NCBI RefSeq assembly: GCF_019904155.1 | Contig: NZ_JAHCMB010000077.1 | Span: 80,808 to 144,807 of the forward strand | Direction of reading: 5' to 3' | DNA: 64,000 nt | Origin: Paenibacillus sinensis | GTDB lineage: Bacteria > Bacillota > Bacilli > Paenibacillales > Paenibacillaceae | Shown here: positions 9,638 to 18,354 of the stretch, piece by piece | Numbering within the stretch: position 1 is the stretch's first letter | Layout: each line of letters starts with the position of its first letter | Program-made: the position numbers and the translations under genes | The notes under the pieces: model-generated | The model's database searches: none | The model's input: the letters and a program-made list of their open reading frames with translations, nothing else | Told to the model about the DNA's origin: nothing

Positions 9638-10204
9638 ATGTACGAAATCGCTGTAATCGGAGCCGGCCCGGCCGGCGCCAGCGCCGCGCTCTTCGCCGCC
9701 AAGGCGGGAAAGGCGACGCTGCTGATCGATAATGACAAGGGAATGACCCGCAGAGGCTGGTACGAGAACTATTACGGAATTTCCGAAATCGGCGGACCGG
9801 AACTCGTGGAGACCGGCCATAAGCAGGCGGTCAAATTCGGAGCGGAGCTGGTAGCGGACCAGGCGGCCTCCATTTCGAAGAGCGGCGAGGGCTTCACGAT
9901 CCAGACGGAAAGCGGCGGAACCTACGAAGCCAAGCATGTGATTCTGGCAACCGGCGCGCTTACCGAGCTGGCGGCTCAGTCGGGTGTCACGACCAAGGAG
10001 GGCCCGGAGCCGAGAATCAAGACGGTCGTCGCGGTGGACGCTGCCGGCCGGACGAATATCGAAGGCATTTGGGCAGCGGGTACGGTTGCCGGCGTGAGCG
10101 TCCATGCGATCATTACGGCAGGCGATGGCGCCAAGGTTGCGGTCAACGTCATCAGCGAGCTGAACGGCGCCCGCTATGTCGACCATGATGTGCTGAAGGC
10201 ATAG
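9638..10204 (+). CDS. Half-size FAD-dependent oxidoreductase, thioredoxin-reductase-like
   Basis: The 188-residue protein starts with a Rossmann dinucleotide loop (IAVIGAGPAGASAALFAA) and ends with the second FAD motif (GIWAAGTVAGVSVHAIITAGDGAKVA). This is the FAD domain of thioredoxin-reductase-like enzymes. The inserted NADPH domain and the redox CxxC are both missing, so it is about 60% of the usual 310-330 residues and cannot be a normal thioredoxin reductase. The fold is complete at both ends, so it does not look like a broken gene. Start 9638 follows AGGAGGGG. It lies 49 bases after the kinase in the same direction and may be co-transcribed. Its electron donor and acceptor are unknown. 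Confidence 0.8.
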   Translation: MYEIAVIGAGPAGASAALFAAKAGKATLLIDNDKGMTRRGWYENYYGISEIGGPELVETGHKQAVKFGAELVADQAASISKSGEGFTIQTESGGTYEAKHVILATGALTELAAQSGVTTKEGPEPRIKTVVAVDAAGRTNIEGIWAAGTVAGVSVHAIITAGDGAKVAVNVISELNGARYVDHDVLKA

Positions 10205-10264
10205 TTAACAACGGACAGGTTCTCGGTCCCCGAAGGGACAGGCGCCCACAGTTCCGCAATCGCA

Positions 10265-10313
10265 CAATTGAAGCAGGCCCCTTCCGGTTCGGGAAGGGGC
10301 CTGCTTTCAATTG
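10265..10313 (+). terminator. Strong near-perfect terminator hairpin
   Basis: CAATTGAA-GCAGGCCCCTTCC pairs with GGAAGGGGCCTGC-TTTCAATTG around a 6-base loop, with one unpaired base. It ends the regulator-kinase-FAD unit and the symmetric A/T flanks could work in both directions. Confidence 0.8.
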
Positions 10314-10596
10314 TAATGGGCCGATGTAATGGGCCGACAACCGGGCGCAAAACCCGGTTGTGCATATGATCCGGTTATGCATATGCTCCGATGAACCGTA
10401 CCATAAGTAGGGGCAAGTTTTCTATGCGTATTCTATAAATAAATCATCATGTGATACTATGGTAATAACTAGAAAAGGGTCCGGGAGTGCAGCAGTGCAA
10501 ACCGTCTTTCGCTCTTCCAACACCATAGCCTCCTGTTCACGAAATGTACAGGAGGTTAACTTTTGCAGTGGAACTTCATGCAACTTTAAATTTTGC
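10314..10596. other. Non-coding stretch with two further hairpins
   Basis: No supported gene was found. Two stem-loops are visible: ACAACCGGG/CCCGGTTGT at 10337-10361 and CCTCCTGT/ACAGGAGG at 10529-10555, the latter followed by TTAACTTTT and resembling a weak terminator before the MerR promoter. Confidence 0.5.
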
Positions 10597-10627
10597 TTGC
10601 ACCTTACGTTACGTCATCTTTTATAGT
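10597..10627 (+). promoter_or_regulatory. MerR-type promoter with 19-base spacer and ACGTnACGT core
   Basis: TTGCAC (10597-10602) and TATAGT (10622-10627) are separated by 19 bases, the overlong spacing that MerR-family activators correct. The spacer carries TTACGTTACGTCA, an imperfect dyad whose core resembles the TipAL-type operator. It precedes the regulator it probably controls. Confidence 0.6.
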
Positions 10628-10662
10628 AAAAATACCGGTAGACAACAAATGAAGGAGTTGTT

Positions 10663-11169
10663 ATGAAACGATACTGGAAGGTAGGAGACATCGCCAAACT
10701 GACGGGACTGACCGTACGGACTCTGCGATTTTACAATCAAATTGGATTGTTTTCACCGTCCGGTCAGACGGAATCCGGTCACAGGTTATACGATGAATCC
10801 GACCTGTCGCGCCTACAGCAGCTTCTGTCGCTAAAGGAACTGGGCTTATCCCTTGATGAGATCAAGTCAGTTCTAGCCGGAGATCAGATCAGTCCGCTTG
10901 AAATCGTCAATCTGCAAATAGCCAAGCTCAAGGAGCAGATCAAACTTCAGCAAAAGCTCCTTGAACAACTCCAGCATGTATCCAAGTTGATGCAAGGAAC
11001 AGCGTTAATTACGGTTGAAGACTTCACACAGCTTCTACAAGCGATGAAAAAGAACGAAAAGAAGCTGGTCATCGCGCGGCAGGTGAGCTGGGAACAGCAT
11101 TTAGATGTTTTGGGTCATTTTCTTACCGAGGGAAATGAAGGAACGAAACCAAAGGAGGACAAATCATGA
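10663..11169 (+). CDS. MerR-family transcriptional regulator (TipAL-like N-terminus)
   Basis: The N-terminal winged helix reads WKVGDIAKLTGLTVRTLRFY, the usual MerR DNA-binding motif, followed by HRLYDESDLSRLQQLLSLKE and a long coiled coil (about residues 85-112) for dimerisation. The remaining C-terminal tail of about 50 residues is too short for a TipAS-type ligand domain. AAGGAG precedes the ATG by 5 bases. The promoter upstream has the 19-base spacer of MerR targets, so autoregulation is likely. The gene overlaps the SRPBCC gene by four bases, and that gene overlaps the next, so the three are made together. The inducer is unknown. Confidence 0.88.
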   Translation: MKRYWKVGDIAKLTGLTVRTLRFYNQIGLFSPSGQTESGHRLYDESDLSRLQQLLSLKELGLSLDEIKSVLAGDQISPLEIVNLQIAKLKEQIKLQQKLLEQLQHVSKLMQGTALITVEDFTQLLQAMKKNEKKLVIARQVSWEQHLDVLGHFLTEGNEGTKPKEDKS

Positions 11170-11615
11170 CCGAACGATTCGTCAAACACTCTACTTTTGT
11201 CGTCGAGCGGACCTATCCGGCTTCGCCTCAGAGGGTATACCAGGCTTGGGCAGACCCAATTGCCAAATCAAAATGGTTTTCCAAGCCCGATATTTTTGAA
11301 TTCCGTGTCGGAGGACGCGAATACAGCAGAGGAGGTCCGCCGGAGGGACCGGTCTTCACTTTCGACGTCTGCTACCAAGAGATTGTGCCGGAGCAGCGCA
11401 TTGTTTATAGTTATACCCTAGATTCCGACGACATACGAATCTCTGTTTCCATCACAACGATCGAGCTCATCCCGATCGACGGAGGTACAAAGCTGTTTTT
11501 CACCGAGCAAGGGGCCTTCTTCGATGGGTATGATACACCGGAAGTACGGGAGCACGGAACGAATGAAATGCTTGATGCACTTGGCAAAGCACTCTTGGAG
11601 GAGGGGCGGATATGA
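11166..11615 (+). CDS. SRPBCC / AHSA1-domain protein
   Basis: The 149-residue protein has the START-like helix-grip fold seen in AHSA1 and YndB proteins: an opening ERTYPASPQRVYQAWADP, a central sheet rich in VGGREYSRGGPPEGP, and a C-terminal amphipathic helix (GTNEMLDALGKALLEE). Members bind hydrophobic ligands in a central cavity, and many stand beside small regulators. Start codon and preceding stop form ATGA, so translation is coupled to the MerR gene. The ligand is unknown; co-occurrence with the MerR regulator suggests it is a binding or resistance protein for the compound sensed. Confidence 0.87.
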   Translation: MTERFVKHSTFVVERTYPASPQRVYQAWADPIAKSKWFSKPDIFEFRVGGREYSRGGPPEGPVFTFDVCYQEIVPEQRIVYSYTLDSDDIRISVSITTIELIPIDGGTKLFFTEQGAFFDGYDTPEVREHGTNEMLDALGKALLEEGRI

Positions 11616-12181
11616 GAAAACTCGTATTGTTCATGCATGTCTCGCTTGACGGGTATGCGACGGATTCGAACGGAGGACTGGATTGGATTCCGTACAACGA
11701 GGAACTTGAGAAATATGCCGAGGAGGTCGTAGCCGAAGTCGGCTCTCCCGTTTACGGACGCACAACGTATCGGTTAATGGAGAGCTACTGGCCCACAATG
11801 CTGGACAATCCGAATGCATCGAAGCATAGTATGGATCATGCCAATTGGCTGCAGGATGTAAAGAAAATCGTCATTTCCGGTACGATGGACAAGGCGGATT
11901 GGAACAATACGATGCTGATCAAGGACAATATCGCAGAGGAAATCAAGGCACTCAAGGAACAGCCAGGCAAGAATCTCGTCATCTTTGGCAGCCCGGGGGC
12001 GGCGAAGACGCTGCTTCAGCTCGGCCTGATCGACGAATTCCTTCTGACGATTTGTCCCGTTGTCTTGGGCGGCGGAAAATCGGTTTTTGACGGCGGCGGT
12101 GAGAAAACCAGGCTCAAATTGCTCTCCAGCCGAACGCTCAAGGCAGGCGTTATCGCGGCCCGTTACGAGTTGATAAAGTAG
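11612..12181 (+). CDS. Dihydrofolate-reductase-family protein (RibD C-terminal-like)
   Basis: The 189-residue protein matches the YyaP/YwjB group: LVLFMHVSLDGYATDSNGGL at the start, GSPVYGRTTYRLME in the middle, FGSPGAAKTLLQLGLIDEF and then PVVLGGGKSVFDGG, the NADPH-binding region. It shares the fold of RibD reductase and of DHFR but lacks features needed to call either. It is coupled by an ATGA overlap to the SRPBCC gene, and a bidirectional hairpin follows at 12254-12278. Proteins of this group are often found with SRPBCC proteins and small regulators; their natural substrate is unknown. Confidence 0.88.
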   Translation: MRKLVLFMHVSLDGYATDSNGGLDWIPYNEELEKYAEEVVAEVGSPVYGRTTYRLMESYWPTMLDNPNASKHSMDHANWLQDVKKIVISGTMDKADWNNTMLIKDNIAEEIKALKEQPGKNLVIFGSPGAAKTLLQLGLIDEFLLTICPVVLGGGKSVFDGGGEKTRLKLLSSRTLKAGVIAARYELIK

Positions 12182-12253
12182 TTGCGTCGTACAATCGAAC
12201 GGCCTCTCGCAATATGGTGAGTCATAATAGGCAAACAGAACTCCCCAAAGAAA

Positions 12254-12278
12254 GGGCCATCCGCAAAGGATGGCCTTA
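12254..12278. terminator. Bidirectional terminator between DHFR-like and GH42 genes
   Basis: GGCCATCC-GCAAA-GGATGGCC. On the minus strand the stem is followed by CTTTCTTT, serving the beta-galactosidase gene; on the plus strand the tail is TTAAAA. Confidence 0.65.
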
Positions 12279-12336
12279 AAACTTGCCGTTACAGCCAGCG
12301 CGGAGATGCTTGCGATACGATAACGTCCTGCGCCCT

Positions 12337-14409
12337 CTACTTGCGGGCCGGGGCCGGGCGCTTCAGGATGCGTACGCCGTACAGCGGCAGCTCCAGAGTG
12401 CCGCCGGATACGGCCTCGCCGCTCTCGGCATCGGTGAAGGCTTCGCCGCCCAGCTCCACCTTCCCTGTGCGGCCCGAGAAATTGAGCAGGAACACGTACT
12501 CATGCTCCCCGTCCGTCCGAAGCTGGGCTGTTACTCCCTTCGGCAGCTCCGCATCCAGCGAGCGGAGAACGCCGGCTTCCTTCACGAGTCCGCCGTAGAA
12601 GGCTTCGTAGAAGGCCGGATCGCTGACCCGGGCGGCGAGATAATATGCCTTGCCCTCGCCTCTATGGTTCACGGTGAGCGCCGGGCGTCCGGCATAGAAG
12701 TCGTCGCCGTATACCGCAAGCGCCTCCGCGCCTTCGGTGTGAATCAGCTCGCACAGCTCGCGGATTTCGAATTCGCCGCCGAAGTCTGCGCCTTCGCCCA
12801 TAACGAGCCGGTTGGACTGGTCATCATGCAGCCCGTCGATCTCTTCGGCCCAGACGCCGACCGTCTGCCGCAGCGGACCCGGGAAGCCGCCGAGATACGT
12901 CAAATCGTTCTCGTCCACTACGCCGGACCAGTACGTTACCACCAGTGTTCCGCCACTCTGCACGAACTTGTCAATCGCTTCGCCCGTGCTCTCCCGCAGC
13001 AGATATGCCATCGGCAGAATGAGCAGCTTGTAGGCCGAGAAATCGTCGTTCGAGCCGACGATGTCGGTTGGCACGCCCATTTCCCACAGTGCGCGGTAAT
13101 GCTGCAGGACGGTCTGCTCATAGTGCAGTCCGCCGTTGCGCGGACCCTGGGCATCATTCACAGCCCAGCGGTTGTCCCAGTCGGCCAGAATGGCGGCTTC
13201 GGCCGGAACGGTTGTGCCGACAACCTCGGTCAACCCGGCCAGCGTCTGCCCCAGCTCCGCGACGTCCCGGAAGACGCGCGTATGCTCATGCCCGGCGTGG
13301 TCGATCACCGCGCCGTGGAACTTCTCGCTCGCGCCCCGGCTCTTGCGCCACTGGAAATACTGAACCGTATCCGAGCCGTGAGCAACTGCCTGCAAGGAAG
13401 ACAGCTTGTGCATCCCCGGCTTCTTCAGCTTGCTGACCGGCTGCCAGTTCGTGAGGCTCGGCGTGCTCTCCATCAGCATGAACGGCTTATGCTTCAAGGT
13501 CCGGAACATGTCATGGTTGAAGGCGAACCAGGAGGCGATATTGCCTTCGGAAGCCGCTTCATGCCAGGTCGGATAAGCATCCCAGGAGATGACGTCCACT
13601 TCCTTCGCGAACTCGCGGTAGTCCAGACCGTAGAACCAGTCCATAAAATTGGTCGTACAGGGCAGGTTCGGGTTCGCTGCCTTGAGCGGCACGATCTCAT
13701 GCTTATAGAAATCAATCGTCTGGTCGGACACGAAGCGCCGCCAGTCCAGATTCTGTCCGTGCACCATGCTCTCGCCGTGCGGAGACGGAGACTCGACCTG
13801 GGACCATGATGTGTACGTGTGGCTCCAGAACTTCGTCCACCAGGCCATGTTCAGGGCTTCCAGTGTGCCGTATTTCTTCTTCAGCCAGCCACGGAACGCC
13901 TCCTGGCAATAATCGCAGTGGCATTCGCCGCCATACTCGTTGGAGATATGCCAGCCGATGACGGCCGGATGATCAGAATACCGCTCGGCCAGTCTGCTGT
14001 TGATGATCGTCGTCTTCTCGCGGTAGACCGGGGAGGTCATGCAGTGGTTATGACGCATGCCGTGCAGGTTGCGGACGCGGTTCTTCTCCACGCGCAGCAC
14101 TTCCGGGTACTTCTCCGACATCCATGCCGGACGGGCGCCTGTCGGAGTGGCCAGCCAGGCGTAAATTCCGTTAGCGGCGAACCGGTCCAGCACCTGATCC
14201 AGCCAGCCGAATTCGAATACGCCTTCCTCCGGCTCAAGCATCGACCAGGAGAAAATGCCGACGGCCATCACATTGCAGCCGGCCAGCTTCATCATCCGGA
14301 TATCCTCCTCCAGCACCTGCGGATCATGCAGCCACTGATCGGGGTTATAATCGGCTCCATGCATCAAGACGGGCAGCTTCGGGCTGATGGGCGGGAATTT
14401 AACAGTCAT
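12337..14409 (-). CDS. Beta-galactosidase, glycoside hydrolase family 42
   Basis: This 690-residue cytoplasmic enzyme is close in length to B. subtilis GanA. The acid/base glutamate lies in WHISNEYGGECHCDYC, where the three following cysteines are the GH42 zinc cluster, and the nucleophile lies in FMLMESTPSLTNW. There is no signal peptide, so it must act on imported galactosides. Start 14409 is supported by AAAGGAGAG; an upstream ATG at 14448 has no ribosome binding site. It lies downstream of the lipoprotein-permease genes on the same strand, with a terminator-like hairpin between. A role in degrading galactan- or galactoside-type oligosaccharides taken up by the adjacent transporter is inferred. 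Confidence 0.93.
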   Translation of the reverse strand: MTVKFPPISPKLPVLMHGADYNPDQWLHDPQVLEEDIRMMKLAGCNVMAVGIFSWSMLEPEEGVFEFGWLDQVLDRFAANGIYAWLATPTGARPAWMSEKYPEVLRVEKNRVRNLHGMRHNHCMTSPVYREKTTIINSRLAERYSDHPAVIGWHISNEYGGECHCDYCQEAFRGWLKKKYGTLEALNMAWWTKFWSHTYTSWSQVESPSPHGESMVHGQNLDWRRFVSDQTIDFYKHEIVPLKAANPNLPCTTNFMDWFYGLDYREFAKEVDVISWDAYPTWHEAASEGNIASWFAFNHDMFRTLKHKPFMLMESTPSLTNWQPVSKLKKPGMHKLSSLQAVAHGSDTVQYFQWRKSRGASEKFHGAVIDHAGHEHTRVFRDVAELGQTLAGLTEVVGTTVPAEAAILADWDNRWAVNDAQGPRNGGLHYEQTVLQHYRALWEMGVPTDIVGSNDDFSAYKLLILPMAYLLRESTGEAIDKFVQSGGTLVVTYWSGVVDENDLTYLGGFPGPLRQTVGVWAEEIDGLHDDQSNRLVMGEGADFGGEFEIRELCELIHTEGAEALAVYGDDFYAGRPALTVNHRGEGKAYYLAARVSDPAFYEAFYGGLVKEAGVLRSLDAELPKGVTAQLRTDGEHEYVFLLNFSGRTGKVELGGEAFTDAESGEAVSGGTLELPLYGVRILKRPAPARK

Positions 14410-14478
14410 GGGTTTCTCTCCTTTATGTGGGTTGTTAAGGGTTATCAAGATTCAAGAACGGCAGAAGCCCCTAATGGC

Positions 14479-14500
14479 AAAAGGGAGACCTCGGTCTCCC
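14479..14500 (-). terminator. Terminator after the sugar-binding lipoprotein gene
   Basis: On the minus strand GGGAGACC-GA-GGTCTCCC is followed by TTTT. It separates the lipoprotein gene from the beta-galactosidase gene; read-through would still allow co-expression. Confidence 0.65.
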
Positions 14501-14612
14501 CCGCTTGCTTGATCCGATCCGCACCCTAATGGCTTGCCGGACGGCCTTGCCTAATGAACACCTTACGGGCCTTGCCTGCCTGTATTCTCTTGGATCTGCC
14601 TTCGCTTACTTC

Positions 14613-16190
14613 TTACTTGGACTGGTTAGCCAGGAAAGTGTCAATTTGCTTCTGCAGCTCAGTCTGGATCTTGTCGATACCAGCCGATTTCAACTGGCTG
14701 ACCAGATCCTTCTGGCCTTTGTCCAGATCGTCGATCAGACCGTATTCCAGCGGAATTGCATAACGGAGCATCACATTGCCTACGTTGGCGACTTCAGTCT
14801 TCACGTTGGCATCGTCAAAGACGAATGTTTCCAGCGGGAAGTGATACACGCTCTTCATCCAGGTATCCAGCATGTCGTTGGCTTCCTGCGGGTAAGTCGA
14901 GCTTTGACGGTTCAGAGGCGAGTTCCAGCCCCAGTTCGAGAATCCGGTGTAGTTGGCTGCGCTCGGGCCCGGGTTATACTTGTCGTCGCCGACTGCCTCA
15001 TAGTGCTTGCCGGAGATGCCGTACATCGTCAAGTCGTGGATTTCCTTGTCGTTCTGCAGCAGGTCGATCAGCATCAGCGCGCGCTCCGGATTCTTGGAGG
15101 TTGCATGGATGGCCATACCGTTCTGTGTGGAGATAGCGGCAAGCTTCTTCTTGGTTGGCGTCAGGTCGGCGATTGCATACTGCACATCCGGCGTGTCACG
15201 CTTCGCTTCTTCAATGTTCGCGGCAAGCGTGCCGAGGTTCTGTGCGTAGGAGGCGATCTTGCCGGCCTTCATATCCTGCCATACGTCGTTCTTGTTGCTG
15301 ACGATATTCTTCGACCATGCCTTGTTGTCAGCGAGGTCTTTGTAGTATTTCAACAGCTGCGTAAATTCGGGAGTATCGTATACGTTGAATACTTTGCCTG
15401 TCGCATCATCCAGCTTGTAAGCCAGCGGGGTGTTGTAGTCGACCAGGTTCCATTCATTATTCTGCTCGAGCATGATCTGATCCAGCTCATGCCACTTCCA
15501 GCCGTCTGCCGGCTTGGCGCCAAAAGCGTTGATGCCTTTTTCACCAGCTGCAATCGCTTTCAGGTAAGCGGCATACGTTTCCGGACTGTTAACCGGCTGC
15601 AAATTATACTTCTTGACGAGATCTTCACGGATCAGCACCGCTTTGTCCGTTACTTCCGCATTATTGTTAGGAACCATGAACAGCTTGCCGTTCACCTTGG
15701 CCTGATCCCAAGCGACTTTATCCATGGCGGCATAGGTTTGCGGCGCGTACTTCTGCAGCATGTCGTCGGTCAGCTCCAGGAAGCCGCCTTTCAACGCCTG
15801 GTCATTATAGTAAGCCCAGTTCGCCGTATATACCAGATCGAAATCTTCATTAGCCGCAAATTTCAGCGGGTATTTCTGGTTCCAGTCCGCCCAATCCAGG
15901 AATTCGACGTCCACGGTAGCGTTGATTTTCTGCTTCAGCAGCGTATTCAATTTATCGAATACTTCGTTGTAATCCGCCGGCTGGCCGCCGACCAGAATCA
16001 TTTTCAGCTTAACCTCTTTGGATGTATCCGCAGCCCCGTTGCTTGCCGACGCAGAAGCAGCCGGTGCGGTTCCCGCCGCGTCTGTAGCAGCCGCGCCACT
16101 GTTCGAATTTCCTCCGCCGCAGGCGGAGAGGGCCGCTGCCATCGCCATGGTCATGGACAACAGCAGCAAGGATGTCTTCTTTTTACGCAT
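14613..16190 (-). CDS. Extracellular solute-binding lipoprotein, LplA/YtcQ type
   Basis: The 525-residue protein has a lipoprotein signal peptide (MRKKKTSLLLLSMTMAMAAA, then LSAC with the lipidated cysteine) and an Ala/Ser/Gly/Thr-rich linker. The mature part begins KEVKLKMILVGGQPADYNEV and belongs to the large Lpl-type carbohydrate-binding proteins (about 500-550 residues) of Paenibacillus. Start 16190 is supported by AAGGGGGA; an upstream start at 16217 has none. It is the third gene of permease-permease-lipoprotein. As is usual for this subfamily, no ATPase is encoded nearby, so a shared MsmX-like ATPase is presumed. The substrate is probably a plant oligosaccharide, given the GH42 enzyme next door. 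Confidence 0.9.
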   Translation of the reverse strand: MRKKKTSLLLLSMTMAMAAALSACGGGNSNSGAAATDAAGTAPAASASASNGAADTSKEVKLKMILVGGQPADYNEVFDKLNTLLKQKINATVDVEFLDWADWNQKYPLKFAANEDFDLVYTANWAYYNDQALKGGFLELTDDMLQKYAPQTYAAMDKVAWDQAKVNGKLFMVPNNNAEVTDKAVLIREDLVKKYNLQPVNSPETYAAYLKAIAAGEKGINAFGAKPADGWKWHELDQIMLEQNNEWNLVDYNTPLAYKLDDATGKVFNVYDTPEFTQLLKYYKDLADNKAWSKNIVSNKNDVWQDMKAGKIASYAQNLGTLAANIEEAKRDTPDVQYAIADLTPTKKKLAAISTQNGMAIHATSKNPERALMLIDLLQNDKEIHDLTMYGISGKHYEAVGDDKYNPGPSAANYTGFSNWGWNSPLNRQSSTYPQEANDMLDTWMKSVYHFPLETFVFDDANVKTEVANVGNVMLRYAIPLEYGLIDDLDKGQKDLVSQLKSAGIDKIQTELQKQIDTFLANQSK

Positions 16191-16265
16191 CGCTAAAATC
16201 CCCCTTAAAGATTTCATTCGTATTAATCAGGACTACTCTATATTGATAACCAGGTTGCCCTGTGG

Positions 16266-17201
16266 TCATCCTTTGACTGCGCCGATGGTGAGACCTTGTA
16301 CGAAGAAGCGCTGGATGAACGGATACGCCAGAAGGATCGGGCCCGTCGCCACAACGGTCATCGCCATCTTAAGGCTCTCCGTTGGAATGCTGCCGGTGAC
16401 TACCGCCCCGGACTGCATCATCGCTTTCCGCATGCCGTCCATATTGCCAAGCATCTTGTACAGGTAGTACTGCAGCGGCATAAGTTCCGATTTGGAGACG
16501 AACAGCAGCGCGTTGTACCAGTCATTCCAGTAAGCAAGAGCGATGAACAATCCGATTGTAGCCAGAGCAGGCTTGGACAGCGGCAGAATCAGCGAGTAGT
16601 AGATCCGGAAATCGCCTGCGCCGTCGATTTTGGCCGATTCGGTAATGGCATCCGGTATGCTGCCCATGAACGATTTCATGACGATGATGTAGAAGACGTT
16701 CAGCAGCATCGGCAGGATCAGCACGACCAGCGTATCTTTCAGATGCAGGTAGTTGACGATCATCAGATACCAGGGAACAAGTCCCCCGTTGAACAGCGTC
16801 GTGAAGAAGAAGAAGAACGAGAACTTGTTCCGCCATCTGAAATCGCGCCGGGTCAGCACATAAGCCGTCATGGACGTCAGGAACAGTCCCAGCAGCGTGC
16901 CAATTGCCGTTACCGCAATCGTCACCCCATACGCTTTCAGCATATCCTTCGGGAATTCGAAGAGAATGCGGTAAGCTTCAAGCGAGAAAGTGGACGGAAT
17001 CAGCGAATAGCCGTTCAATGTGATGGCGGTCTCTTCCGTCAGCGAAGACGAAACGACCAGCCAGAATGGAAGCAGACAGAGCAGCGCAAGCAGCGTCAGC
17101 GAGACATACCCGATTACGGACAACAGGATTCGGTCGTTGTGGCGGATCTTTTTGCCCGCAGGCTGCGATCCGGCTCTGCTATCTGAGACAACAGTACTCA
17201 T
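16266..17201 (-). CDS. Carbohydrate ABC transporter permease, LplC/YtcP type
   Basis: The protein has 311 residues with six predicted membrane helices. The EAA loop that contacts the ATPase reads ESAKIDGAGDFRIYYSLILP, and the C-terminus GLTIGAVKG is typical of this subfamily. AAAGGAGGGG precedes the ATG at 17201; a longer frame to 17336 runs into the previous gene and is not used. It lies 19 bases after the LplB-type permease stop. It imports the sugar delivered by the 14613-16190 lipoprotein. Confidence 0.92.
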   Translation of the reverse strand: MSTVVSDSRAGSQPAGKKIRHNDRILLSVIGYVSLTLLALLCLLPFWLVVSSSLTEETAITLNGYSLIPSTFSLEAYRILFEFPKDMLKAYGVTIAVTAIGTLLGLFLTSMTAYVLTRRDFRWRNKFSFFFFFTTLFNGGLVPWYLMIVNYLHLKDTLVVLILPMLLNVFYIIVMKSFMGSIPDAITESAKIDGAGDFRIYYSLILPLSKPALATIGLFIALAYWNDWYNALLFVSKSELMPLQYYLYKMLGNMDGMRKAMMQSGAVVTGSIPTESLKMAMTVVATGPILLAYPFIQRFFVQGLTIGAVKG

Positions 17202-17220
17202 CTTAAGTTCCCCTCCTTTA

Positions 17221-18138
17221 TTAGAACAGTGCGCGATCTTTATCGTATTTGCGGACCGCGAAGTTGGCCAGCATGATCGTGACGAAGCCGAGAACCGACT
17301 GGAAGAAACCGGCGGCTGCCGACATCCCGATATCATTGGACGTGATCAGCGAGCGGAATACATAAGTGTCGATAACGTCGGTGGAGGAGAACAGCAGACC
17401 GTTGTTGCCCACCATGTTGTAGAACATCCCGAAGTCGCCTCTGAAAATATTGCCGATCGCCAGCAGCACCAGAATGATGACCGTCGGCATCAGGTTCGGG
17501 ATCGTAATGCGGAAGATACGCTGGAAGATGTTCGCGCCGTCGATCTGGGCGGCTTCGTACATTTCCGTATCAATGCTCGTAATGGCGGCCAGGTACATGA
17601 CTGAACCGTAGCCAAGCGTCTTCCAGGCGGTGACAATAACCAGGATGAACGGCCAGTAGGACGGCGTGTTGTAAATGTCGATCTTGTCAAAGCCCAATGC
17701 AGCGAGCAGCGTATTCACAGTACCTACGTCAAAGTTGAACAGGTTGTATGCGATAGCTCCAACCACAACCCAGGAGATGAAGTACGGCAGGAACATCAGC
17801 GTCTGGGTGATTTTGCGGAACCACTTGCCCGCCACTTCGAACAGCAGGATGCCGGCGAAAATTTGCAGCAGGTTGTTCACAATGATGAAAGCGATATTAT
17901 AAAGAGCTGTATTGCGCGTCACCCTCCAGGCGTCCCCCGATTCAAAGAAGAATCGGAAATTGTCCAGCCCGTTCCATGGGCTTCCAAAGACTCCCCCGCT
18001 GTAGTCGTATTTTTTGAAGGCCAGCACAATCCCCGCCATGGGGATGTAAGCCAACAGGATGAAAAACAGAACGGCCGGAGTTAGCATCAGGAGCAGCATC
18101 CGGTATTTTTTCAATTCGCCCCAAAAGCCTTGTCTCAT
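17221..18138 (-). CDS. Carbohydrate ABC transporter permease, LplB type
   Basis: The protein has 305 residues with six membrane helices and starts MRQGFWGELKKYRMLLLM. The EAA loop is EAAQIDGANIFQRIFRITIP. The ATG at 18138 lies 8 bases after AGAGGAG; a GTG at 18147 overlaps that ribosome binding site and is rejected. It is the first gene of the permease-permease-lipoprotein operon. Its promoter region has a GAAAAAGTAT box and a candidate catabolite-repression site, so induction through YesN and repression by glucose are both plausible. Confidence 0.92.
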   Translation of the reverse strand: MRQGFWGELKKYRMLLLMLTPAVLFFILLAYIPMAGIVLAFKKYDYSGGVFGSPWNGLDNFRFFFESGDAWRVTRNTALYNIAFIIVNNLLQIFAGILLFEVAGKWFRKITQTLMFLPYFISWVVVGAIAYNLFNFDVGTVNTLLAALGFDKIDIYNTPSYWPFILVIVTAWKTLGYGSVMYLAAITSIDTEMYEAAQIDGANIFQRIFRITIPNLMPTVIILVLLAIGNIFRGDFGMFYNMVGNNGLLFSSTDVIDTYVFRSLITSNDIGMSAAAGFFQSVLGFVTIMLANFAVRKYDKDRALF

Positions 18139-18171
18139 CTTTTTCACTCCTCTTTCCCTTTCCTCGGTAAC

Positions 18172-18239
18172 AACTCAAGTATACCCGGGCTAACCCTCGG
18201 GACGGGATTCAGCGGAGCAACTAAAAGTAATACTTTTTC
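18172..18239 (-). promoter_or_regulatory. Activator-type promoter of the lpl-like operon with YesN box
   Basis: Reading the minus strand, GAAAAAGTAT (18239-18230) is followed 46 bases later by TATACT, with no -35 consensus. The same 10-mer stands before yesN at 20056-20047 with a 45-base distance to a TAAGAT box. An AraC-type activator site is the natural reading. Confidence 0.5.
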
Positions 18240-18247
18240 TACGATCG

Positions 18248-18261
18248 AGATAACGCTTTCT
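18248..18261 (-). promoter_or_regulatory. Candidate CcpA cre site
   Basis: On the minus strand AGAAAGCGTTATCT matches most fixed positions of the cre consensus (AA, CG and C), differing at the first position. It lies 8 bases upstream of the GAAAAAGTAT box of the sugar operon. Confidence 0.35.
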
Positions 18262-18278
18262 TTATGGCCTGGTTCTGG

Positions 18279-18308
18279 AAAAAAAGAAAAGACGGGCTGC
18301 CGCCCGTC
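18279..18308 (-). terminator. Intrinsic terminator of yesN-like gene
   Basis: On the minus strand GACGGGC-GGCA-GCCCGTC is followed by TTTTCTTTTTTT, ending the yesM-yesN transcript before the sugar operon promoter. Confidence 0.85.
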
Positions 18309-18354
18309 CCTTGCGATTATCTTCGCGTCTTACCAAGACATTGCACAGCGGGCG

